NCBI GenBank assembly: GCA_022487055.1
Contig: JAKVJJ010000001.1
Coordinates: 62,001-126,000, forward strand
Source: Oscillospiraceae bacterium
GTDB taxonomy: Bacteria > Bacillota > Clostridia > Oscillospirales > Acutalibacteraceae
Direction of reading: 5' to 3'
DNA length: 64,000 nucleotides
Shown: piece by piece, positions 50,660 through 58,649 of the stretch
Position numbering within the stretch: the first letter of the stretch is position 1
Layout: each line of letters begins with the position of its first letter
The notes under the pieces: generated by a model
Databases searched by the model: none
The model's input: only the letters and a program-made list of their open reading frames with translations
Told to the model about the DNA's origin: nothing
Program-made: the position numbers and the translations under genes

Positions 50660-51112
50660 GTGACAATCTCTTTTCACGGCACGAAAAGGAAAGTCCTTTT
50701 TGCAGTGGTAGCAGCGATACTGGCGGCGGCAATTATTTTTTTGGTTAATGCGGCCGGAACATCCATGAAGAGTGGAATCCCCGGGGAAAAAAACAATGAC
50801 CGCATTAACTTTTTGGTGCAGTGCGGCTGGCAGGTAGAACCAGAACCTGTGAGTGCGCGGGAAGTGGCTATACCTACAGAGTTTTCCCAAGTTTACCAAA
50901 ATTATAACAAACTAAATCAGCAGGCTGGGTTTGACCTGAAAAAGGTAGCGGGCAAAACTTGCCGGCAGTATGTTTACCGGGTGAAAACGGCGCAGAGCGG
51001 GCAGGAGGTACACGCGACACTGCTGATTTACGGCGGGCAGATTGCGGGTGGGGATATTTCCACAGCAGCACTGGACGGCTTTATGAAGCCGCTGCGGACA
51101 TTGTCCCACTGA
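50660..51112 (+). CDS. DUF4830 domain protein, membrane-anchored
   Basis: A 150-residue protein: short basic start, one transmembrane helix (about 13-31, LFAVVAAILAAAIIFLV) and an exported domain that reads like DUF4830: RINFLVQCGWQVEPEPVSAR, VAIPTEFSQVYQNYNKLNQQ, GFDLKKVAGKTCRQYVYRV and IYGGQIAGGDISTAALDGFM. The family is common in Ruminococcaceae and has no known function. The start is GTG 50660, 9 nt after GGGGG (50646-50650); another GTG at 50651 lies too close to it. The rsuA promoter follows directly. Confidence 0.78.
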   Translation: MTISFHGTKRKVLFAVVAAILAAAIIFLVNAAGTSMKSGIPGEKNNDRINFLVQCGWQVEPEPVSAREVAIPTEFSQVYQNYNKLNQQAGFDLKKVAGKTCRQYVYRVKTAQSGQEVHATLLIYGGQIAGGDISTAALDGFMKPLRTLSH

Positions 51113-51124
51113 TGCGTGTTTTGG

Positions 51125-51153
51125 TTGCGTTTTGCTGTGTTTTTCGGTATAAT
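51125..51153 (+). promoter_or_regulatory. Promoter of rsuA
   Basis: TTGCGT (51125-51130), 17-nt spacer, TATAAT (51148-51153). A second TATAAT at 51172-51177 may be an alternative. Confidence 0.65.
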
Positions 51154-51226
51154 TTTTATATTTCTTTGTTCTATAATGAATATAACAGATAAAGACAGAC
51201 CAAAATGCAGAAACGGGGGATGTGCG

Positions 51227-51943
51227 ATGGACAGAATGCGGCTGGATAAACTTCTAGCGCTGCAAATGGACATCAGCAGAAAAGACGCGGGTGCACTGGT
51301 CAGACAAGGGAAAGTGTGTGTCTGCGGGCAGCAGGTGCATGATTCTGCCCAGAAAGTCTGCCCCGCGGATGTAACATTCAGCGGAAAGCCGCTTGACTAT
51401 CAGGCGAACTTTTACCTGATGATGAACAAGCCTGCCGGTGTTCTGACAGCAGCATGGGACGCCAAACAACCCACTGTGATGGGACTGGTGCCGGATAAAC
51501 TGATGCGCCGCGGACTGCAGCCAGTGGGCAGGCTGGATAAGGATACGACCGGTTTGTTGCTGCTGACCGATGACGGCGAACTGGCGCACCAGCTGCTCTC
51601 ACCCCGGCACCATGTCTGGAAAACTTATCAGGCCCGGCTTATTTGCCCACCTTCCCCATGTGCGGAGGAGCGCTTCGCACATGGGATAGAACTGTCAGAC
51701 TTTACCTGCCAGCCCGCTCGGCTGCACCGGCTGAAGGATGGGGATACACCGCTGTATGAGGTGTGCCTGCGCGAAGGAAAGTTTCATCAGGTGAAGCGGA
51801 TGTTTGCGGCGGTGGGCAGCGAAGTGACGGCGCTGTGCCGCACAGGCTTCGGGCCGCTTCTGCTGCCGGACACGCTGGCGCAGGGGCAGTGCCGCAGTTT
51901 GACACGGGAAGAAACAGAGGCTCTGCTGAAAAGTGGCAAATGA
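51227..51943 (+). CDS. rsuA: 16S rRNA pseudouridine synthase, RsuA/RluB/E/F family
   Basis: A 238-residue pseudouridine synthase. An N-terminal S4 RNA-binding domain (MRLDKLLALQMDISRKDAGA, residues 4-55) leads into the catalytic domain with LMMNKPAGVLTA and GRLDKDTTGLLLLTDDGELA, whose Asp (in RLDKDT) is the nucleophile, and KFHQVKRMFAAVG near the end. RsuA modifies U516 of 16S rRNA; related RluE/F act on 23S, so the exact target is an inference. ATG 51227 is chosen because the in-frame upstream extension would start before the promoter. GGGGGA precedes it. Confidence 0.9.
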   Translation: MDRMRLDKLLALQMDISRKDAGALVRQGKVCVCGQQVHDSAQKVCPADVTFSGKPLDYQANFYLMMNKPAGVLTAAWDAKQPTVMGLVPDKLMRRGLQPVGRLDKDTTGLLLLTDDGELAHQLLSPRHHVWKTYQARLICPPSPCAEERFAHGIELSDFTCQPARLHRLKDGDTPLYEVCLREGKFHQVKRMFAAVGSEVTALCRTGFGPLLLPDTLAQGQCRSLTREETEALLKSGK

Positions 51944-52146
51944 CATTTTCACTAAAAATGGTTAATCTATTTTGGAAAAGGCAGTTGACAAAATGGACGA
52001 ATTTCAACTTGCATTTTTGTCTTTTAGAAGAATTCCATAAACCACGGCAGGCAAGTTTGGATAAAACACGGCTGTACAGGCCGCGTTACTTCTGCTATGA
52101 TTATAGTGTTGAATTGTAGAGAATGAAATAACAGGAGGCAAATGTT

Positions 52147-53259
52147 ATGGCAAGCGTTACCCTGAAACACGTTTACAAAATCTATGACGGCGGCGTTCAG
52201 GCCGTGAGCGATTTCAACCTGGAAATTGCAGATAAAGAATTTATCATCTTGGTCGGGCCTTCCGGCTGCGGCAAATCCACCACACTGCGTATGATTGCAG
52301 GTCTGGAAGAAATCACAAAAGGTGAGCTGTATATCGGTGACACTTTGGCAAACGATGTTGCACCGAAGGACCGCGATATCGCCATGGTGTTCCAGAACTA
52401 TGCTCTGTATCCGCATATGACCGTGTTTGACAACATGGCATTTGGTTTGAAGCTGCGTAAAACCCCGAAAGACGAGATTAAGGCGCGTGTTGAGGAAGCT
52501 GCCCGCATCCTTGACATTTCCCATTTGCTTGACCGTAAGCCAAAGGCTTTGTCAGGCGGCCAGCGTCAACGTGTTGCTCTGGGCCGTGCCATTGTGCGTG
52601 ACCCGAAGGTCTTCCTGCTGGATGAACCGCTGTCCAACTTGGACGCAAAGCTGCGTGCGCAGATGCGTACAGAAATCAGCAAACTGCATAAACGTTTGGG
52701 CACAACCTTCATTTATGTTACACATGACCAGACAGAAGCGATGACCATGGGTGATCGCATCGTGGTTATGAAAGACGGCATTATCCAGCAGGTGGATACC
52801 CCGCAGAACCTGTATGACTATCCGGTCAACGAATTTGTCGCAGGCTTTATGGGCAGCCCGCAGATGAACTTTATTGATGCGAAGATTAACAAGAATGATA
52901 AGGGCTACACCGTTGACTTCGGCAAGTACAGCCTGCTTATCCCTGCTGAAAAGGCAAAGGCAGAGGTTTTGGATCCGTATGTTGGCAAGGACGTTGTTTT
53001 TGGCATCCGTCCGGAAGATGTGCATGATGAGCCTGAGTTCCTGCAGAACCATCCGGAGTATATGACAGAAGCTCAGGTGGATGTGACAGAGCTGATGGGC
53101 GCTGAAACTTATCTGTATCTGACCTGTGAGGGCAATAACCTGACAGCCCGTGTTGAGCCGACCTCCACTGCTAAGAGCAACGACACCATTAAGATTGCTC
53201 TGGACATGAGCAAGGCGCATCTGTTTGACAAAGATTCCGAAGTTACCGTTATGAACTAA
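52147..53259 (+). CDS. msmK: Sugar ABC transporter ATP-binding protein, UgpC/MsmK type
   Basis: A 370-residue ATPase of the carbohydrate CUT1 group. N-terminal nucleotide domain: Walker A GPSGCGKSTTLRMIAG, signature LSGGQRQRVALGRAI, Walker B VFLLDEPLSNLDAKL, switch His in VTHDQTEAM. The C-terminal TOBE/OB regulatory domain (about 240-370) has GFMGSPQMNFIDAKI and FGIRPEDVHDEP. Such ATPases often serve many sugar importers in trans. No permease or binding protein is nearby, so that multi-purpose role is likely here. AGGAGG lies upstream. The next gene encodes a CdaR-type regulator. Monocistronic with a strong terminator. Confidence 0.93.
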   Translation: MASVTLKHVYKIYDGGVQAVSDFNLEIADKEFIILVGPSGCGKSTTLRMIAGLEEITKGELYIGDTLANDVAPKDRDIAMVFQNYALYPHMTVFDNMAFGLKLRKTPKDEIKARVEEAARILDISHLLDRKPKALSGGQRQRVALGRAIVRDPKVFLLDEPLSNLDAKLRAQMRTEISKLHKRLGTTFIYVTHDQTEAMTMGDRIVVMKDGIIQQVDTPQNLYDYPVNEFVAGFMGSPQMNFIDAKINKNDKGYTVDFGKYSLLIPAEKAKAEVLDPYVGKDVVFGIRPEDVHDEPEFLQNHPEYMTEAQVDVTELMGAETYLYLTCEGNNLTARVEPTSTAKSNDTIKIALDMSKAHLFDKDSEVTVMN

Positions 53260-53280
53260 TCGGGGTTTCCCATTTTTTGG

Positions 53281-53319
53281 CGAGGAGGACTGCAGAGAAT
53301 GCGGTTCTCCTCGTTTTTT
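53281..53319 (+). terminator. Terminator after msmK
   Basis: CGAGGAG (53281-53287) with CTCCTCG (53307-53313), then six T. Confidence 0.88.
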
Positions 53320-53372
53320 CACAGGCAATTTTCAAGAAATCAAGAAAAAATTATGAATTCTTTTAGAAACAG

Positions 53373-53401
53373 TTGAAAAACAGCATGAAAGTATGTAAAA
53401 T
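53373..53401 (+). promoter_or_regulatory. Promoter of the CdaR-type regulator
   Basis: TTGAAA (53373-53378), 17-nt spacer, TAAAAT (53396-53401), 110 nt before the start codon. Confidence 0.6.
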
Positions 53402-53511
53402 TAGATAAAAGCATACTTGACTTTTGGTCTGCTTCTTATGAATTCCTACATGGTGCCTGTGTACTTTTGCCGGGGCCTACAAATATTTTGAAGAAGCGGG
53501 GGATTTGTGTT

Positions 53512-54597
53512 ATGTCTAACAGATTATTTCAGGGCGTTATCCATCAGATGCGGGACGCAATCGACCGAACGATTGGCGTAATTGATGAAACGTCTGTTAT
53601 TATTGCCTGCAGCGAACTGGGCCGTATCGGTGAAGTGAACGAAAGTGTTACCCCAGAGCTGATGATGTCACAGGAAACTTTTGTGGTGAATGGCTATACC
53701 TATAAGGCATTTGGCAGTATGCCGCGGCCGGAATATGCAATCTTTGTGCTGGGCACAGACCCGGAGGCGGCACGCTATGCGGGACTGCTGGCTGTGTCCC
53801 TTTCCAGCATCAAACAGTATTATGATGAAAAATACGACCGCAGCAATTTCGTCAAGAATGTGATCCTCGATAATATTTTGCCGGGTGATATTTATTTGAA
53901 AGCACGGGAACTGCATTTTAATAATGATGTCAGCCGCGTGTGTATGCTCATCAAAGTGACCAACAAAACCGATGTTGCCGCTTATGATGTGATTCAGAAC
54001 CTGTTCCCGGATAAAAACAAAGATTTTGTCATTAATATCAATGAAACGGATATTGCGCTGGTCAAAGAAATTAAGCCCGGTATCGACAGCAAAGATCTTG
54101 AAAAGCTGGCCAGTTCCATTGTCGATACGCTATCCAGTGAATTTTACACGCATTGTGTGATAGGCATCGGCACTCCGGTGGAAGGTGTAAAAGACCTTGC
54201 GCGTTCCTTTAAAGAAGCGCAGGTCGCACTGGAAGTCGGAAAAGTCTTTGACACCGAGCGCAGCATTGTTCGCTATGACAACCTCGGCATTGCGCGTCTG
54301 GTCTATCAGCTTCCGACCACTTTGTGTGAGATGTTCCTCAAAGAGGTCTTTAAAAAGGGCAGTATTGAGAGCCTTGACCATGAAACACTGTTCACCATCC
54401 AGCGTTTCTTTGAAAACAACTTGAATGTTTCTGAAACCAGCCGAAAACTTTTTGTGCACCGCAACACATTGGTATATCGTCTGGAGAAGATTAAAAAAAT
54501 CACAGGACTTGACTTGCGGGAATTTGAAGATGCTATTGTCTTTAAGGTCGCGCTGATGGTCAAGAAGTATCTGGACTCCAATCCGGTGAAATTCTGA
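53512..54597 (+). CDS. CdaR/PucR-type transcriptional regulator
   Basis: A 361-residue regulator. The C-terminal 70 residues hold the PucR-type helix-turn-helix: LFTIQRFFENNLNVSETSRK, then LFVHRNTLVYRLEKIKKITG. The middle (about 120-260) is a GGDEF-like/CdaR domain (TDIALVKEIKPG, SEFYTHCVIGIGTPVEGVKDL), and the N-terminus resembles a diacid-recognition type sensor. The start ATG 53512 has GGGGGA at suitable distance; the longer frame from 53467 is not supported. Known relatives control sugar acid or purine use. Following the multi-purpose sugar ATPase, a role in carbohydrate uptake control is a reasonable inference. Confidence 0.85.
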   Translation: MSNRLFQGVIHQMRDAIDRTIGVIDETSVIIACSELGRIGEVNESVTPELMMSQETFVVNGYTYKAFGSMPRPEYAIFVLGTDPEAARYAGLLAVSLSSIKQYYDEKYDRSNFVKNVILDNILPGDIYLKARELHFNNDVSRVCMLIKVTNKTDVAAYDVIQNLFPDKNKDFVININETDIALVKEIKPGIDSKDLEKLASSIVDTLSSEFYTHCVIGIGTPVEGVKDLARSFKEAQVALEVGKVFDTERSIVRYDNLGIARLVYQLPTTLCEMFLKEVFKKGSIESLDHETLFTIQRFFENNLNVSETSRKLFVHRNTLVYRLEKIKKITGLDLREFEDAIVFKVALMVKKYLDSNPVKF

Positions 54598-54601
54598 ATG
54601 G

Positions 54602-54635
54602 AAAGCGGCTGTGCAGTATTGCAGCCGCTTTTTTT
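54602..54635 (+). terminator. Terminator after the CdaR-type gene
   Basis: AAGCGGCTG (54603-54611) with CAGCCGCTT (54622-54630), then seven T. Confidence 0.92.
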
Positions 54636-54720
54636 GGCAAGATATGCTTCCATAGGAAATGATTGAGATGGGAAAAGCCATCCGCTGGGAGCCTGCTATT
54701 GGTTTACAAATTGATTACAA

Positions 54721-54743
54721 GATAGTTCTTCTAAAGAACTATC
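54721..54743. repeat. 10-bp perfect inverted repeat upstream of ftsE
   Basis: GATAGTTCTT-CTA-AAGAACTATC, 90 bp before ftsE. No T-run follows. It could be an operator or a small RNA hairpin in the 5' leader. Confidence 0.55.
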
Positions 54744-54833
54744 AACTTGTGAGATGTGGTATTATGTTAACAAAGTGTCGAAAAATGTTGGTTTGTGACA
54801 CAGCAAGTTGACGAATAGAATGGAGCGATTTGC

Positions 54834-55517
54834 TTGATAGAGCTGAAACATATAAGCAAGACCTACCCCAATGGCACACACGCCCTGTATGACATCAACC
54901 TGAAGGTGGACAAGGGTGAATTTGTGTTTATTGTGGGTTCTTCCGGCGCGGGCAAGAGTACTTTGCTCAAGCTGATAACGTGCGAAGAAAGACCGGATGG
55001 CGGCGAACTGACGGTGAACGGGCAAAATTTAATTGGAATCAAACGGCATGAGGTGCCTTACCTGCGGCGCACCATGGGTATGGTGTTTCAGGATTTCCGT
55101 CTGATAGCCACAATGACGGTCTTTGAGAATGTGGCTTTTGCTATGCATATTGTGGGTGACAGCCGCCGGGAAATCAATAAACGGGTTCCCTATATTCTCG
55201 GGCTGGTCAATCTGCAGGACAAGGCAAAATGCTATCCGGCGGAGCTATCCGGCGGTGAACAGCAGCGTGTTGGACTTGCGCGCGCATTGGTCAACAACCC
55301 GGATATGATTATTGCGGATGAACCGACCGGCAATATTGACCCGGCGCTTTCTTTTGAAATCGTTGACCTGCTCAGTGAAATCAATCTGCGTGGGACAACC
55401 ATTCTCATGGTTACACATGAACACAGTCTGGTCAAGCATTTTCAGAAGCGAATCGTAGAAATACATGCTGGCCGGATTGTGGCCGATACCAAGGAATTGG
55501 GGGCTGCAGGGATATGA
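54834..55517 (+). CDS. ftsE: Cell division ATP-binding protein FtsE
   Basis: A 227-residue ABC ATPase that, with FtsX, turns ATP hydrolysis into activation of an extracellular peptidoglycan hydrolase. Walker A VGSSGAGKSTLLKLI, signature [15 protein letters not shown], Walker B MIIADEPTGNIDP and VTHEHSLV are intact, and IELKHISKTYPNGTHAL is typical for the start. The start is TTG 54834 with GGAGCG upstream. ftsX begins within its stop codon (ATGA), and a peptidase gene follows, forming a three-gene cell-wall module. Confidence 0.96.
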   Translation: MIELKHISKTYPNGTHALYDINLKVDKGEFVFIVGSSGAGKSTLLKLITCEERPDGGELTVNGQNLIGIKRHEVPYLRRTMGMVFQDFRLIATMTVFENVAFAMHIVGDSRREINKRVPYILGLVNLQDKAKCYPAELSGGEQQRVGLARALVNNPDMIIADEPTGNIDPALSFEIVDLLSEINLRGTTILMVTHEHSLVKHFQKRIVEIHAGRIVADTKELGAAGI

Positions 55518-56422
55518 AAAATTTCGGCTATCTCTTAAAAGAGGGCATAAAGAATATCTGGACAAACCGCACCATGTCGCTTGCCTCTGTGGCAGTGCTG
55601 ATGAGTTGCCTGCTGATGACGGGTGCGGCGGTGCTGTTCAGTTGGAACATTAAGTCTGCCATGGGCATGGTGGAGGGCAATAACTCTATTAAAGTTTACA
55701 TCAAGCAGGATGTGCCTTCCCTCAAGGCCATTCAGATTGGTGACCAGATACGGAAGCTTGATAATGTGTCCACCTGTGAATTCGTCTCGAAAGATGACGG
55801 GATGAAGCAGATGAAGCAGATGGTCGGCGAGCAAAATGCCGGCTTGCTGGATGGACTGGAAGGCGACAACAACTGGTTGCCGAACGCTTTCCGCATTTCT
55901 ATGAAAGACCTCTCCAAATACAAGGAAACCGCCTCGAAGATAACTGCCATTGAGGGTGTGGATAAAATTTACGATTATCAGGCGCTGGCGGATAAGCTGA
56001 CACATATTGACCAAATTGTCGGCAATGTCGGCCTGGTCATTGTCATTGCACTCAGTTTGGTTTCTCTGTTTATTATTGCGAATACGATTCGGGTGGCGAT
56101 GTATTCCCGCAGGTTGGAAATCAGCATTATGAAGTCCGTTGGTGCAACAAACGGTTTCATACGAGTGCCATTTTTGGTAGAAGGCATGTCGATTGGTGTA
56201 GTGGCAGGAGCCATCGCCGCGGGACTGCTGCACCTGCTTTATTACTATGTGGTCAGTTCACAGGGCATCAGTTCTGTTTTCAATGTTGTAAACCTCAATG
56301 CAATCATGGTGCCCGTTGTGGTGCTGTTCATCCTTGTCGGAATGCTATTCGGCGCACTGGGCGGCATCATTTCCATCGGGCGTTATCTAAAAAAAGAGGG
56401 AGGCGCTATCGTTGGCTGGTAA
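55514..56422 (+). CDS. ftsX: Cell division permease-like protein FtsX
   Basis: A 302-residue membrane partner of FtsE with the expected four helices: one near residues 22-42, an extracellular domain of about 120 residues (SIKVYIKQDVPSLKAIQ, then DNVSTCEFVSKDDGMKQMK), and three helices in the C-terminal FtsX domain (VGLVIVIALSLVSLFIIANT, RLEISIMKSVGATNGFIRVP between helices, and the last at VVVLFILVGMLFGALGG). The extracellular loop should contact the coiled coil of the downstream peptidase. It overlaps ftsE by four and the peptidase gene by 11 bases. Confidence 0.95.
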   Translation: MKNFGYLLKEGIKNIWTNRTMSLASVAVLMSCLLMTGAAVLFSWNIKSAMGMVEGNNSIKVYIKQDVPSLKAIQIGDQIRKLDNVSTCEFVSKDDGMKQMKQMVGEQNAGLLDGLEGDNNWLPNAFRISMKDLSKYKETASKITAIEGVDKIYDYQALADKLTHIDQIVGNVGLVIVIALSLVSLFIIANTIRVAMYSRRLEISIMKSVGATNGFIRVPFLVEGMSIGVVAGAIAAGLLHLLYYYVVSSQGISSVFNVVNLNAIMVPVVVLFILVGMLFGALGGIISIGRYLKKEGGAIVGW

Positions 56423-57683
56423 GCAGAAAAAGCCGGCAAAAATTCTTGGCCGGGCCGCTGCGCTCCTCATGGCCGCAGCACTGGTTCTGACCTCCAGTAC
56501 AACAGCATTTGCTGCCGGAGATTTGGACTCGCTTAAGCAGAAGCAGGCAGAGTATGCACAGCAGAAAAAAGATAATGACGGCAAACTGGCTCAGCTCCGA
56601 CAGGACAAGAGCAAAAAAGAGGACTATAAGGACGCACTGGAAGCGCAGATTTCCACCCTGCAAAACCAGATAGATACATATAACGCACAGATTGCGAATT
56701 TGGATGACAATATTCTGCAGACACAGAAAGCTATCACAGGCAAGCAGACGGATATTACGGCAAACACAGAAAAGCTGAAACAGCGTTTGTGTGCTTTGTA
56801 TATGTCCGGCGGTGCCAGTAATTTGGAGATCCTTCTCTCTGCCAATAGTGTAGTGGATTTGGCAGACAAGGCGGAAGCGCTGCAGATGGTGACACAACAT
56901 GACACTTCGTTGATTGAAACGCTGCGGAAAGACATGGATTCCGTAAAAAAGCAAAAGGAAACCATTGAAGCGAACCGGGAGGAGGCATCCACGGCAAAGA
57001 CTTCCGTGTCCTCCAAACAGGGCGAACTTTCCGGTCTGGTCAGTGAGGCACAGAGCGTTATTAATGATATGACGTCAAAGGAAAGTGATATGCAGTCCGC
57101 CAGCGATGATTTGGCGCAAAAGGAAGAAAGCGCGGGCGCCGCCGTCGATAAATGGTATGCGGACTATGAAGCAAGCCAGCAGAAAAAGAAGGTGGAAGCT
57201 GCTCAACAGCAGGCGGCTCAGCAGCAGAAGCCGAGTAGCGAGAACAGCGGCGGCTCTTCCTCCGGCAATGCCAGTGCGGTGGGCAGCGGTTCCCTGATGT
57301 GGCCGGTGCCGAGTTGCCAGACGATTACTTCTCCGTTTGGCTATCGTGAAAGCCCCGGGGGCATCGGCAGCAAATATCACAGAGGGATCGATATTGGCGC
57401 AAGTTATGGCTCAGCCATTGTCGCGGCAGACAGCGGCACGGTCATCATGGCGGGCAGCGGTGCCGGCTATGAGGGTTACGGCAATGTTGTGGTGATTGAC
57501 CATGGCAATGGAATTTCCACATTGGCGGCGCATATGAGCAGCGTGGCTGTCAGCAATGGGCAGACCGTTGCGAAGGGACAGATTATCGGTTATGTGGGCA
57601 GCACCGGAAACAGTACCGGCCCACACTGCCACTTTGAGGTGCGAGTCAATGGTTCCGCGGTGGACCCGATGGGTTATGTATAA
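56412..57683 (+). CDS. Secreted coiled-coil M23 (LytM) peptidoglycan endopeptidase, FtsEX partner
   Basis: A 423-residue exported hydrolase. A signal peptide (about 1-36, ending FAA) is followed by a long coiled coil (about 38-265, SLKQKQAEYAQQKKDNDGKL at its start), a Gln/Ser/Gly linker, and a C-terminal LytM domain with all zinc ligands: H323-RGID327 and H405-C-H407. PcsB, CwlO and EnvC have the same coiled-coil plus catalytic plan and are controlled by FtsEX; unlike EnvC, this domain keeps its catalytic residues. The start is TTG 56412, 7 nt after GAGGGAGG, and overlaps the end of ftsX. Confidence 0.93.
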   Translation: MAGKQKKPAKILGRAAALLMAAALVLTSSTTAFAAGDLDSLKQKQAEYAQQKKDNDGKLAQLRQDKSKKEDYKDALEAQISTLQNQIDTYNAQIANLDDNILQTQKAITGKQTDITANTEKLKQRLCALYMSGGASNLEILLSANSVVDLADKAEALQMVTQHDTSLIETLRKDMDSVKKQKETIEANREEASTAKTSVSSKQGELSGLVSEAQSVINDMTSKESDMQSASDDLAQKEESAGAAVDKWYADYEASQQKKKVEAAQQQAAQQQKPSSENSGGSSSGNASAVGSGSLMWPVPSCQTITSPFGYRESPGGIGSKYHRGIDIGASYGSAIVAADSGTVIMAGSGAGYEGYGNVVVIDHGNGISTLAAHMSSVAVSNGQTVAKGQIIGYVGSTGNSTGPHCHFEVRVNGSAVDPMGYV

Positions 57684-57696
57684 AGTAAAATAAAGC

Positions 57697-57741
57697 AAGC
57701 AGACAGCAGATGCCGTGTGGCAGGATGCTGTCTGCTTTTTT
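57697..57741 (+). terminator. Terminator after the ftsEX operon
   Basis: AAGCAGACAGCA (57697-57708) with TGCTGTCTGCTT (57726-57737), then T-run to 57741. Confidence 0.9.
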
Positions 57742-57773
57742 ATAAGGATTCTGCAGAAAGGAGCGTGGAAAAA

Positions 57774-58529
57774 GTGGAATCTAAAAATGTGATTATGGAT
57801 TTCTCCGGCATCTATGAGCAGGAGAACTTTTATCGGCACACACATTTTCATTGGATAGACTGCAGGGATATTGCGGGCACAAACTGTTACTGTACCCCGC
57901 AGGCCGCCGGGGAAATTCGCCGCAGGATAGCGGACAGCCCGGTGGGAGGCATTCATTTTCTGGATTCCGGAGATTATCATTATGTCAGTGAATTTTGGAT
58001 GGAAAAAATCCGGAAACCATTTCATCTGCTGATTTTTGACTACCACAGCGATATGCAGCCGCCCAAATTTCCGGAACTGCTTTCTTGTGGTTGCTGGGTG
58101 AAAAGTGCAATGGAAAAGAACCCAATGTTGCGGCGTGTGTGCATTATCGGCCCGGATGAACGTGCCTTCTCTGTGATTGAGCCACAGTTTCGCGGCCGGT
58201 TGCTGTGTATTAGCTTACAGGCACTGCAGGAAGCGGGTACATGGGAAAAAATTGAGGAGTTGCAGAGCAGCCTGCCACTCTATATTTCTATTGACAAGGA
58301 TGTGCTGAACACTTATTTTGCCCGCACCGATTGGAGCCAGGGCGGGCTGTCCCTAAAAGTGCTGGAACGTCTGCTGGAGCTGTTTGCACGGCAGAACAAA
58401 GTGCTTGGCATTGACATCTGCGGCGAATGCAAGGCGGATGTGCAGTTTCTGTTAAACAACCATGAAGCCGGAATCAACGATAAAACAAACCATGCGTTAC
58501 TGCGTTTTCTCCTGCGGCAAAGAGAATAG
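57774..58529 (+). CDS. Ureohydrolase (arginase/agmatinase) superfamily-like protein
   Basis: A 251-residue protein carrying the metal motifs of the arginase fold in order: SGDYHY (in place of GGDHS), FDYHSDM (the D-x-H-x-D motif), SIDKDVL (D-x-D) and GIDICGE. The region between motifs is divergent (LLSCGCWVKSAME, RVCIIGPDERAFSVI), so it is not a classical arginase, agmatinase or formiminoglutamase; a related but unassigned C-N hydrolase is likely. GTG 57774 is chosen because AAAGGAG (57757-57763) is 10 nt ahead; ATG 57801 is an alternative. It stands alone between two terminators. Confidence 0.78.
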   Translation: MESKNVIMDFSGIYEQENFYRHTHFHWIDCRDIAGTNCYCTPQAAGEIRRRIADSPVGGIHFLDSGDYHYVSEFWMEKIRKPFHLLIFDYHSDMQPPKFPELLSCGCWVKSAMEKNPMLRRVCIIGPDERAFSVIEPQFRGRLLCISLQALQEAGTWEKIEELQSSLPLYISIDKDVLNTYFARTDWSQGGLSLKVLERLLELFARQNKVLGIDICGECKADVQFLLNNHEAGINDKTNHALLRFLLRQRE

Positions 58530-58572
58530 AAAAATACCGATGCATTTGTGTTGCACCGGTATTTTTCTATTC
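58524..58572. terminator. Bidirectional terminator after the ureohydrolase-like gene
   Basis: A perfect 16-bp stem (58524-58539 with 58557-58572) containing AAAAA/TTTTT. The stop codon of the gene lies in the left arm. It also faces the end of the glycosidase operon. Confidence 0.8.
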
Positions 58573-58649
58573 GGAGTGGGTGCTCCGAAAAGTTTAATGA
58601 GGAGTTATATCTGAAAAGGTGACTTGTAGACATTATGATGAACAAAAGA

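Noticed and set aside
54776-54782. Spo0A box (TGTCGAA) upstream of ftsE, and a similar one at 39254-39260 on the minus strand
   Set aside because: A 7-mer with one free position is expected about 30 times by chance in 64 kb; no other evidence for Spo0A control or sporulation genes here.
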